NCBI GenBank assembly: GCA_007123455.1
Contig: SKKZ01000052.1
Location: 1-18,189 of the forward strand
From: Coriobacteriia bacterium
GTDB taxonomy: Bacteria > Actinomycetota > Coriobacteriia > Anaerosomatales > SLCP01
Length of the DNA stretch: 18,189 nucleotides
Direction of reading: 5' to 3'
Of this stretch, positions 7,643 through 14,070 are shown piece after piece. The notes under the pieces are model-generated. The model ran no database searches. It was not told the DNA's origin and saw only the letters and a list, made by a program, of their open reading frames with translations. How positions within the stretch are numbered: position 1 is the first letter of the stretch; the number at the start of each line of letters is the position of its first letter. Position numbers and translations under genes: made by a program.

Positions 7643-8076
7643 CGGGCGTCCTCGCCCGAGTCTCCGGGAGCAAGCCCTCCGCCGCGGGAAAGCGGCTGCT
7701 CGGCGACACCGATCCCGAACTTGGCGAGCAGCATGCGGAAGTCCTTCTGGTAGAACACTTTGACGTTCACCTCAGGGTAGAGCTCCTTCAAGCGCCTGAC
7801 CTTACGGTTCTTCTTGGTCACAAGCTTCTGGCTCATCGTCGTCAGTTCGATGTAGAGGTCGAAGTCAGGAAGGTAGAAATCCGGCGTGAACGATGCGATC
7901 ACCCGGCCTTCACCATCCCATTCGATCGGGAATGTCGTCGGCTCGTACTCCCAACGGATCCGGTAGAAATCGAGGATCTCGGCGGCGACACGCTCGCTGG
8001 GGTGTGCGAAATCGATCGTTTCGCGTGACCGATCATCAGACTCGGAGTACCGGTTGTGTGTGTGATCCTCTGCCAT
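7639..8076 (-). CDS. Small protein of unknown function with a PD-(D/E)XK nuclease-like core
   Basis: I do not recognise a named family for this 145-residue protein. Its core, about residues 25-122, follows the restriction-endonuclease-like order. A first helix carries Glu28 (HPSERVAAEILDFYRIRWEYEP), then comes FTPDFYLP with Asp66, then a strand DLYIELT with Glu77, then a Lys/Arg-rich helix (KLVTKKNRKVRRLKELYP) and a strand NVKVFYQKDF. In active members the third motif is E-x-K; here it is E-L-T, so the catalytic Lys is either absent or supplied from the following helix. The first 20 residues and last 25 look disordered. The start codon is one base after GGGAG, an unusually tight Shine-Dalgarno spacing, but no better in-frame start exists. 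It lies five bases after the MerR gene and overlaps hpt by four bases. The nuclease fold is inferred by eye. Confidence 0.75.
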   Translation of the reverse strand: MAEDHTHNRYSESDDRSRETIDFAHPSERVAAEILDFYRIRWEYEPTTFPIEWDGEGRVIASFTPDFYLPDFDLYIELTTMSQKLVTKKNRKVRRLKELYPEVNVKVFYQKDFRMLLAKFGIGVAEQPLSRGGGLAPGDSGEDAR

Positions 8077-8081
8077 GCTCC

Positions 8082-8798
8082 CTACACGACGTCCTCAAAC
8101 ACCCGCCCGAGCGCCCTCCTGAGAAGATGACTCTTCAGGTCGCCTGTAAGCCCTGTGAGCTCGCCGAGGGTCTCGACGAGCTTCTGACGCGTCTCAGGCG
8201 TCCGGTGCCTGAATGCCGGCATGAGCGCCTGGCCGAAAAAGGCGGCTTCTCGCTCGGCAAAGGTCTCGTACATGCGCAGGTGGCGGGGTTCGATCCCGAA
8301 TCGGCGGAGGTCCCACGCGGCATGCGCTATCCGCACGTCCGCGGGACCTATCTCGGCCCCGCGCTCCCCCTCGGCGATCTCGACGAGAGCGAAGTCGGCG
8401 AGTTCGCGCACGAACGATGCGGGGATGCCGAGGATGGAAGGCACGTCCTCGATGAGGACGGGCTCGGCTTGCTCGAACGGGAGCGCGACCGGTTCGGTGC
8501 CACTCGGACCCGGGCCCCGGAGTTCAGGCGGTACCTTGCCCTTGTCGAAATCGGCGAGCTTACTGCGGATGACCGCCAATGGGAGGAAGTGCTCCTTCTG
8601 GAGGCGCAGAATCATGTCGACCCTGTTGAGATCGTGCTGGGAGAACTTCCGATACCCGCCGGGTGTGCGCTCCGGCGCTATCAGTCCCTCCTCCTCGAGG
8701 AAGCGGATCTTGGATATCGAGAGATCCGGGTACGCGGGCTGAAGGGTCTCGACGACCTCACCGATCGTCATATAGTCACGTGCGGCCATCAGGTTCAC
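8082..8798 (-). CDS. ftsR: MerR-family regulator of the FtsR (Rv1828) type
   Basis: This 238-residue DNA-binding protein has an N-terminal MerR winged helix (about 9-82): MTIGEVVETLQPAYPDLSIS, then KIRFLEEEGLIAPERTPGGY and FLPLAVIRSKL. The long C-terminal part includes DLRRFGIEPRHLRMYETFAEREAAF, matching the family's conserved YGVEPRHLR region. The closest known group is the actinobacterial Rv1828/FtsR proteins; corynebacterial FtsR activates ftsZ and so affects cell division. FtsR genes sit directly beside garA in mycobacteria, exactly as here, which strongly supports the call. The GTG at 8798 overlaps the FHA stop (GTGA) but is only three bases after GGAGG; the ATG at 8789 is 12 bases after it and is an equally possible start. 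The effector is unknown. Confidence 0.88.
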   Translation of the reverse strand: MNLMAARDYMTIGEVVETLQPAYPDLSISKIRFLEEEGLIAPERTPGGYRKFSQHDLNRVDMILRLQKEHFLPLAVIRSKLADFDKGKVPPELRGPGPSGTEPVALPFEQAEPVLIEDVPSILGIPASFVRELADFALVEIAEGERGAEIGPADVRIAHAAWDLRRFGIEPRHLRMYETFAEREAAFFGQALMPAFRHRTPETRQKLVETLGELTGLTGDLKSHLLRRALGRVFEDVV

Positions 8799-9247
8799 GA
8801 CCCTCCGCGGTTCATGAACATCATCTGGAACTTCCCTACCTGGATGACATCGCCGTCGTCGAGCTGGGCCTTGTCGACCCTCACACCATTCACATACGTG
8901 CCGTTCAGGGAGCCTGCATCCTCTATCGATACTTCGGTGCCCGCGAGTTCGAGCACGGCATGGCTGCGCGAAACGGTTACGTCGTTGAGGAAGATGTCAC
9001 ACCCCGGATCCCGACCGACAGTCAGCCGGGCGCGATCGATGAAGAAACGCTCCCCTACGTCGGGTCCTTTGTGGACAACGAGCACAGGACCGACCCCGTC
9101 TTCGACAACCCCGGTCCCGGTCTCTTCTTGGGTGCCTCCGATCGGCGCGAACGCCTCGGTCGTCCCTTCGAGACGGACGCCACATGTCGGGCACTCCGGG
9201 GGATGAGGCTCACCCACGGGACCATCGCACGCCGGACATTTCGCCAT
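8795..9247 (-). CDS. garA: Zinc-ribbon/FHA protein of the GarA/OdhI type
   Basis: This 150-residue protein contains an N-terminal CPAC/CPTC zinc ribbon (Cys4, 7, 19, 22), a Thr-rich linker (27-50) and an FHA domain (about 54-147). FHA hallmarks are GRDPGCDIFLND (78-89), VSRSH (92-96) and GSLNGTYVNG (112-121); Arg79, Ser93 and Asn115 should contact phosphothreonine. The stretch from LVVHKGPDVGERFFID to the end closely follows mycobacterial GarA. GarA/OdhI are cytosolic switches that inhibit 2-oxoglutarate dehydrogenase and affect glutamate metabolism until phosphorylated on an N-terminal ETTSVF motif. Here the N-terminus instead has the zinc ribbon, with GTTEAF at 28-33 as a possible remnant or equivalent site. 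The ATG has GAGGGAG six bases upstream. It is coupled to the FtsR-like gene downstream. The targets here are unknown. Confidence 0.88.
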   Translation of the reverse strand: MAKCPACDGPVGEPHPPECPTCGVRLEGTTEAFAPIGGTQEETGTGVVEDGVGPVLVVHKGPDVGERFFIDRARLTVGRDPGCDIFLNDVTVSRSHAVLELAGTEVSIEDAGSLNGTYVNGVRVDKAQLDDGDVIQVGKFQMMFMNRGGS

Positions 9248-9284
9248 GGCACGCTCCCTCTCACCGGATCGGCCGAGTGGCCCA

Positions 9285-9545
9285 CTATTCAGTGAAACCG
9301 AAATCCCGCTTCTGGAACGACTCCGCGATCTGCGTCTCGAGCGCGGCGACGACTTCAGGGGTCTCCAACACTTTGGCGAGCTTCTCTTCGCTCAGCCGAT
9401 TCTTGACGTAGGGGTCTTTCAGGGCTTCGCTCAATCTGCGGCCGTTCTGGACCTCGCGGATCACGTATTCGACCACCCGCTCTTCAACCGCGTCGGTGGC
9501 CAGATCGTCCATGAACCGCTGAAGCTTCTCTGCCAGTGTCGCCAC
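9285..9545 (-). CDS. Conserved-looking 86-residue helical protein, function unknown
   Basis: I do not recognise this protein. It is predicted to be soluble and all-helical, with no cysteine, signal peptide or membrane segment. Notable segments are LAEKLQRFMDDLATDAVEER, YVIREVQNGRRLSEAL and DPYVKNRLSEEKLAKVLETP. The start is GTG at 9545, four bases after GGAGG, which makes it a convincing gene despite its size. It sits 35 bp after the RsiG-like gene and 37 bp before the FHA gene, in the same direction, so it is probably co-transcribed with them. An adaptor or regulator role would be speculation. Confidence 0.8.
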   Translation of the reverse strand: MATLAEKLQRFMDDLATDAVEERVVEYVIREVQNGRRLSEALKDPYVKNRLSEEKLAKVLETPEVVAALETQIAESFQKRDFGFTE

Positions 9546-9580
9546 TGAACCTCCTTCGTCCGGCCGAACGTCACCGGCCG

Positions 9581-9877
9581 CTACTCGTCCTCGTCTTCGG
9601 CGACATCGACATTCGAGACGCCGCGCAGGTCACTCGCGAGTATATGGATGAGCCGCTCGACATCGCCGCCGGAGATGACGTCGCCGCCGGCCTCGCGCTC
9701 TCCCTTGAGACGGCGCACGAGTTCCGCTTTGAGGATGTCTATCTTGCCATGGAGTACTCGACGTCGGTACGAGATCTTCTGCTCTTCCTCGTACAACTCG
9801 TTGAGGACTTCACGCAGCTCGTCGTTGGTCTTGCTCTCGAGGTCGATCAGCACATCATCGTGGCTGCTGTCGCTCAC
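9581..9877 (-). CDS. RsiG-like small protein with a single c-di-GMP-type motif
   Basis: From the GTG at 9877 the protein has 98 residues. Its core is one long helix pair, LESKTNDELREVLNELYEEE then QKISYRRRVLHGKIDILKAE and LVRRLKGE. Within it, Glu32, Ser36, Arg39, His43 and Asp47 fit the spacing E-x3-S-x2-R-x3-Q-x3-D, the c-di-GMP signature of Streptomyces RsiG, the anti-sigma factor of WhiG, except that Gln is His. Streptomyces RsiG carries two copies; here there is one, as I recall for the homodimeric Rubrobacter protein. The tail is acidic (AEDEDE). The GTG is preferred over the ATG at 9952 because AAGGGG lies eight bases upstream and because the probable -10 element (9930-9938) would fall inside the longer frame. 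It heads the seven-gene run. No sigma factor gene is in the window, so its partner is unknown. Confidence 0.8.
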   Translation of the reverse strand: MSDSSHDDVLIDLESKTNDELREVLNELYEEEQKISYRRRVLHGKIDILKAELVRRLKGEREAGGDVISGGDVERLIHILASDLRGVSNVDVAEDEDE

Positions 9878-9929
9878 GATTCGCGCCCCCTTCGGTCGGC
9901 ACTGCACGGATGTACGATCCGATGGCTCG

Positions 9930-9938
9930 ATTGTATCA
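9930..9938 (-). promoter_or_regulatory. Candidate extended -10 promoter for the rsiG-like to apt run
   Basis: On the minus strand this reads TGATACAAT: a TG-n extension and a hexamer with five of six matches to TATAAT. It lies about 53 bases upstream of the GTG at 9877, inside the 131-bp gap after the lipM-like gene. No convincing -35 box stands at 16-18 bp. This is the largest same-strand gap in the window, consistent with an operon boundary, although I see no strong hairpin terminator for the upstream operon in it. Confidence 0.48.
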
Positions 9939-10008
9939 GACGAAACCCGCAACGGTGGCTCAACCTGGAGTCAAACCCGAGGTGTCCGGGAGCACCCGAT
10001 GACAGCCC

Positions 10009-10782
10009 TCAGGCCTGCCTCACCCGTTCACGTGCGTCCCGGACCTCGTCAGCCGTCAGTGCGCCATCGAAGAACGAGACGCCCAGGCCCTGCTCGAAAC
10101 CTTTGGATACCGCCCTGGTGATCGTCTCGCGTGACGGTTTCACTCCGAGAAGGTCCGCAAGAGTAGCCGTACTGCGGGCAAGTGAGCGGCGTGCGGCGGC
10201 GTCCATCCGAAACGCCTGCGACTCGAGTTCCAGGTCCCGGCTGATCGTGAACGAGCCGTGCTGCAGGACGGTCGTACCGGACCACACCTGGGCACTCCCG
10301 GAGAGTTTGCGCGTGCCAACCGAGAGATCCGCCGGAGTTGCATGCAGATAGCACGCCGGCGACGCGCCGCTTCCACGCGTGCGCCTCGTAAGCTCTGCGT
10401 CAACGCCAAGGATGCGATACGCCTCCTCCAGCCCTGCACACAGGTAACGATAGGACGCGGCTGTCCCTCGCGGCACTCCATCATCTACCGACGCCGCCAC
10501 GGAGTAAGTGATCTCATCATCGTGGAGGACCCCCCTGCCACCCGTCAGGCGTCTCACCACATCCACGCCTCGTTCCCTGCATGACTCGAGATCGACGCCT
10601 GAGACGTCCTGGAACCTTCCAAGGGATATCGTAGGCCGGATCCAGCTGTAGATTCTCAACGTCGGAGGAACGTCGCCGGTCGCACGCGCAGACTGGATGG
10701 CAGCGTCGACCGCCATGTTCCACGCTCCGTCTCCCGGAGCGTCATCCACGATCAGGCGCCAGGTGCGCGCCACACGGATCAC
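10009..10782 (-). CDS. lipM: Octanoyl/lipoyl protein transferase, LipM-like
   Basis: This 257-residue protein belongs to the LplA/LipM/BPL fold. Motifs are RRLTGGRGVLHDDEITYS (77-94), ACYLHATPADLSVGTRKLSG (143-162) with invariant Lys159, and SAQVW...VLQHGSF (163-178). Cys144 falls at the acyl-thioester position of LipM, the enzyme that moves octanoate from acyl carrier protein to GcvH; ATP-dependent LplA ligases lack this Cys. I therefore favour LipM over LplA, though LipL-type amidotransfer cannot be ruled out. The natural target is the GcvH encoded three genes upstream. The GTG start overlaps the gcvPB stop (GTGA), so it is the last cistron of the glycine cleavage operon. A lipoyl synthase (LipA) would be needed to finish the cofactor and is not in the window. 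Confidence 0.88.
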   Translation of the reverse strand: MIRVARTWRLIVDDAPGDGAWNMAVDAAIQSARATGDVPPTLRIYSWIRPTISLGRFQDVSGVDLESCRERGVDVVRRLTGGRGVLHDDEITYSVAASVDDGVPRGTAASYRYLCAGLEEAYRILGVDAELTRRTRGSGASPACYLHATPADLSVGTRKLSGSAQVWSGTTVLQHGSFTISRDLELESQAFRMDAAARRSLARSTATLADLLGVKPSRETITRAVSKGFEQGLGVSFFDGALTADEVRDARERVRQA

Positions 10783-12275
10783 CCCTCGGTACGGTAGCGT
10801 AGATCGGGATTTCGGGCAGCTCCCGCCTCGTCAAGCCTGCGAACAGGCGTCGTGTAAGGAGCCCCCTTCACGAGCTCGGGGTCGCGCTTCGCTTCCTCGG
10901 CGATGGCGATCATTGCGTCGGCAAACCGGTCCAGCTCCTCCAGTGACTCCGTCTCGGTCGGCTCGATCATAAGCGCCTCCTCCACGATTAGCGGGAAGTA
11001 GACGGTCGGCGGGTGGAAACCGTGATCGAGAAGGCGCTTGGCGATGTCGAGGGTGCGGACCCCGTGTTCGCGTTTCTGACGCGATCCGGACAGCACGAAC
11101 TCGTGCATGCACGTACGGTCGTAGGCGAGCTCATACGTGTCGCGGAGTCGCTCCTTGAGGTAGTTCGCCGAGAGGACGGCCTGCTCGCTTACCTCACGCA
11201 ACCCCTCTCCGCCGAGCGCCCGGACATAGGCGTACGCCTTGACCAGCACGCCGAAATTCCCGTAGAAGGAGCGCACCCGCCCGATCGAACGTTCGGGCAG
11301 AGCGAGACCGTACGATCCGTCAGTGCGCCGGTGCGGGATCGGTCCGGGCAGATACGGAGCGAGTCGGGACACGACACACACCGGCCCGGCACCGGGTCCA
11401 CCTCCTCCGTGAGGCGTCGAGAATGTCTTGTGGAGGTTGACATGCAGTGCGTCGAACCCCATGTCCCCCGGACGAGAGATTCCCATGATCGCGTTCAGGT
11501 TCGCTCCATCGCAATACGCGAGTGCACCAGCGCCATGCGCCGCTGCGGTGATCTCAAGTATGTTCTCATCGAAAAGTCCCAGGGTGTTCGGGTTCGTCAG
11601 CATGACCGCGGCTACATCGGTGCCGAGCACAGAGTTCAGGGCATCGAGGTCGACGCCTCCACGCTCGTCGCTCGGCACGGTCGTGACCTCGTAGCCGCAC
11701 ATAGCGACCGTAGCCGGATTCGTGCCGTGGGCCGTATCGGGGATGATGACTCTCTTCCTCACATCGCCGCGATCCCGGTGGTATGCACGGAAGCACATGA
11801 GAGCAGTGAGCTCGCCATGGGCGCCCGCCGCCGGCTGAAGGGTGACCGCGGGCAGCCCCGAGACCTCGGCCAGCGCATCGGCGAGACCGACCATCAGTTC
11901 GAGTGCCCCCTGGACGGTCGCTTCGGGCTGATACGGGTGAAGCCCTGCGAAGCCTTCGAGTCGGGCAAGATCCTCGTTGACGCGCGGGTTGTACTTCATC
12001 GTGCAGCTGCCGAGCGGATAGCTCCCGCTGTCGACCCCGAAGTTCATCGAAGCGAGATGGGCGTAGTGCCGTGCGATCTCCACCTCGGTGACGTGAGGAA
12101 TGACCGGCGGCTCGACACGCACCGCTCCGCCCAGTGCCGCGCCCAGGTCGACATCGGGTACGTCGAGCGCGGGCGGCATGACGCACCGTGATTCGGGAGC
12201 ACCTGTCTCGAAGATCAGTCGACGCGGGCCGCGCGACGGAGCAGCTCCCGGCGTGTGCGAAAGCTTCTCAGTCAC
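10779..12275 (-). CDS. gcvPB: Glycine dehydrogenase (decarboxylating) subunit 2
   Basis: This 498-residue protein is the PLP-carrying half of a split P-protein. With GcvPA it decarboxylates glycine and passes the aminomethyl group to lipoyl-GcvH. The PLP lysine is Lys283 in HVNLHKTFSTPHGGGGPGAG. Other typical segments are NFGVDSGSYPLGSCTMKYNP (78-97), LQPAAGAHGELTALM (146-160) and the TAHGTNPA turn (181-188). The length is as expected for two-subunit P-proteins. The GTG start overlaps the gcvPA stop, with an AGGAGGTG Shine-Dalgarno inside the end of gcvPA; the stop overlaps the lipM-like start. Confidence 0.97.
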   Translation of the reverse strand: MTEKLSHTPGAAPSRGPRRLIFETGAPESRCVMPPALDVPDVDLGAALGGAVRVEPPVIPHVTEVEIARHYAHLASMNFGVDSGSYPLGSCTMKYNPRVNEDLARLEGFAGLHPYQPEATVQGALELMVGLADALAEVSGLPAVTLQPAAGAHGELTALMCFRAYHRDRGDVRKRVIIPDTAHGTNPATVAMCGYEVTTVPSDERGGVDLDALNSVLGTDVAAVMLTNPNTLGLFDENILEITAAAHGAGALAYCDGANLNAIMGISRPGDMGFDALHVNLHKTFSTPHGGGGPGAGPVCVVSRLAPYLPGPIPHRRTDGSYGLALPERSIGRVRSFYGNFGVLVKAYAYVRALGGEGLREVSEQAVLSANYLKERLRDTYELAYDRTCMHEFVLSGSRQKREHGVRTLDIAKRLLDHGFHPPTVYFPLIVEEALMIEPTETESLEELDRFADAMIAIAEEAKRDPELVKGAPYTTPVRRLDEAGAARNPDLRYRTEG

Positions 12276-13651
12276 AGGGAGGCCACCTCCTCGGCGAACG
12301 CGTCCATCTCGACACGCGTGCGCTTCTCTGTCACCGCGAACACGACGAGAGACTCGGCAAGGCTTTCATCGGGCACGATCGGCGTAGCCGGTTCGATGCT
12401 TGTGAGGGGAACACCGGCCAGGAAGCCGCGTTCGAGCATCGATGCGTGCATCCCGGCGATCTCGCCGTCGTATGCCAGCGCGAACTCGTGGGCGAACGGT
12501 GTGTCCCACGGCGCGCTGAAGCGTCCCGTCGAGAGCAGGCGTTCACGCAGGTAGTGAGCTTTCGCGATGCAGGCACGTGCGGTGGATGCCAGGCCTTCCC
12601 GGCCGACGGCACACAGGTACACCGCGGCTCCGAGAGCACAGAGCGCCTGGTTGCTGCAGATGTTACTCGTAGCTTTCTCACGACGGATGTGCTGCTCTCT
12701 CGTGGAGAGCGTCAACACGAACGCGTCGTTGCCGTCGACATCTACCGTGCGGCCTACCAGCCTGCCGGGAATATGGCGCATGTGCGCCTCACGACATGCG
12801 AAGAATCCGAATGCCGGCCCACCGAAACTCATCATGTTGCCGAGCGGCTGTCCCTCCCCCACCACGATGTCCGCGCCTGCCTCGCCAGGAGCCTCGAGCA
12901 CCCCGAGGAGCAGAGGGTTGGTCGCGACGACGAGAAGTGCGTCCGCCTCATGGGCGAGGGTGGAGGCGCTGCCGAGATCCTCAAGGTTGCCGACGACGTT
13001 CGGACTGCTCAGCAACAGTGCCGCGACGTCTCCCCCTTCCAGAGCCCGTCTGACTCCCTCCTCACCGTCGAAGTCGATGACGCCACCGGCGTGAGGGCCT
13101 GCGAACGTCACGTCGAAGGTGCCCGCGTCGGCATAGGTGGCCAGCGTGTTACGCCACTCGGGATGGACCGTGCCCGCGCACACGACGCGCCTGCGGCGGG
13201 TCACCCGGCACGCCATCATCGCTGCTTCGGCGAAGGCCGTCGCACCGTCGTACATCGATGCATTCGCGACATCCATGCCTGTCAGCGCGCACATCATGGA
13301 CTGGTACTCGTAGATTCCCTGGAGCGTGCCCTGGCTGACCTCGGGCTGGTAGGGCGTGTACGCCGTGAAGAACTCCGGTTTGCGCAGGACATGATCGACG
13401 ATGCTGGGAACGTAGTGATCGTAGCACCCCGCCCCCGCGAAACTCACTACACCGGATGCGGGCTCATTGGTGTCGGCGAGGCCACGGACGTGAGATACGA
13501 GGTCCATCTCTCCGAGTGCTCCGGGCAGATCGAGTGGACGGCCGAGCCTGACCTTCTCGGGGACGTCGGCGAACAGATCGACGATGTCGGCACGGTCGAT
13601 CGCGCGAAGCATCGCCTCGCGCTGCTCGCACGTGACGGGTATGTGTCGCAT
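12272..13651 (-). CDS. gcvPA: Glycine dehydrogenase (decarboxylating) subunit 1
   Basis: This 459-residue protein is the non-PLP half of the split glycine decarboxylase. It has the family's start MRHIPVTCEQREAMLRAI, then FAGAGCYDHYVPSIVDHVL, the segment FFTAYTPYQPEVSQGTLQGI and YEYQSMMCALTGMDVANASM, and later REKATSNICSNQALCAL. The ATG at 13651 is chosen because it has AGGA five bases upstream and matches the family N-terminus; the frame is open 27 codons further but those overlap gcvH. It follows gcvH by 7 bp and overlaps gcvPB by four bases. Split P-proteins are usual in Firmicutes, archaea, thermophiles and many anaerobic actinobacteria, whereas mycobacteria and most proteobacteria have a single chain. 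Confidence 0.97.
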   Translation of the reverse strand: MRHIPVTCEQREAMLRAIDRADIVDLFADVPEKVRLGRPLDLPGALGEMDLVSHVRGLADTNEPASGVVSFAGAGCYDHYVPSIVDHVLRKPEFFTAYTPYQPEVSQGTLQGIYEYQSMMCALTGMDVANASMYDGATAFAEAAMMACRVTRRRRVVCAGTVHPEWRNTLATYADAGTFDVTFAGPHAGGVIDFDGEEGVRRALEGGDVAALLLSSPNVVGNLEDLGSASTLAHEADALLVVATNPLLLGVLEAPGEAGADIVVGEGQPLGNMMSFGGPAFGFFACREAHMRHIPGRLVGRTVDVDGNDAFVLTLSTREQHIRREKATSNICSNQALCALGAAVYLCAVGREGLASTARACIAKAHYLRERLLSTGRFSAPWDTPFAHEFALAYDGEIAGMHASMLERGFLAGVPLTSIEPATPIVPDESLAESLVVFAVTEKRTRVEMDAFAEEVASL

Positions 13652-13658
13652 CTGTTCC

Positions 13659-14042
13659 TTACGCTTCCTCGGAAACGAGCGCCTCGTACTCCTCGGCAGA
13701 GAGCAAGCCATCGAGCTGCGAGGGATCTGCAAGCTTGACTTCGATCATCCAGCCCTCACCGTATGGATCCTCGTTGACGGTCTCAGGCGCATCCGTCAGC
13801 GCGCTGTTGACCTTGATGACCTCGCCGTCGGCGGGCGTGTAGAGCTCGGACACCGACTTCACGGACTCGATCTCGCCGAACGCCTCGCCGGCACTGACCG
13901 TATCGCCTTCCGAGGGCAGGTCGACGTAGACGACCTCACCGAGCTGGTGCTGCGCGAAGTGTGAGATGCCGATCACCGCGACATCCCCCTCGACACGGAC
14001 CCACTCGTGCTCCTTGTCGTACTTCAGATCGCTCGGATACAT
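13659..14042 (-). CDS. gcvH: Glycine cleavage system H protein
   Basis: This 127-residue lipoyl carrier shuttles the aminomethyl intermediate between the P, T and L proteins. The lipoyl-accepting residue is Lys62 in GEIESVKSVSELYTPADG, a canonical context. The start region DLKYDKEHEWVRVEGDVAVI and the end GEGWMIEVKLADPSQLDGLL are also typical. Start ATG 14042 has AGGAG ten bases upstream. It lies 28 bp after gcvT. GcvH also serves as the octanoyl relay for other lipoyl enzymes when a LipM/LipL route is used, which the adjacent lipM-like gene makes plausible. Confidence 0.98.
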   Translation of the reverse strand: MYPSDLKYDKEHEWVRVEGDVAVIGISHFAQHQLGEVVYVDLPSEGDTVSAGEAFGEIESVKSVSELYTPADGEVIKVNSALTDAPETVNEDPYGEGWMIEVKLADPSQLDGLLSAEEYEALVSEEA

Positions 14043-14070
14043 CGTCTGTGTGCTCCTTTCAGGGCATTGC

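Noticed and set aside
9878..9952. Extended N-terminus of the RsiG-like protein from ATG 9952
   Set aside because: It would include the probable -10 element in coding sequence, lacks family-like residues, and the GTG at 9877 has a fitting Shine-Dalgarno.
9878..10008. Terminator hairpin after the lipM-like gene (GGTG...CACC near 9965-9995)
   Set aside because: The stem is only about four pairs with no T-tract; not better than chance in GC-rich DNA.
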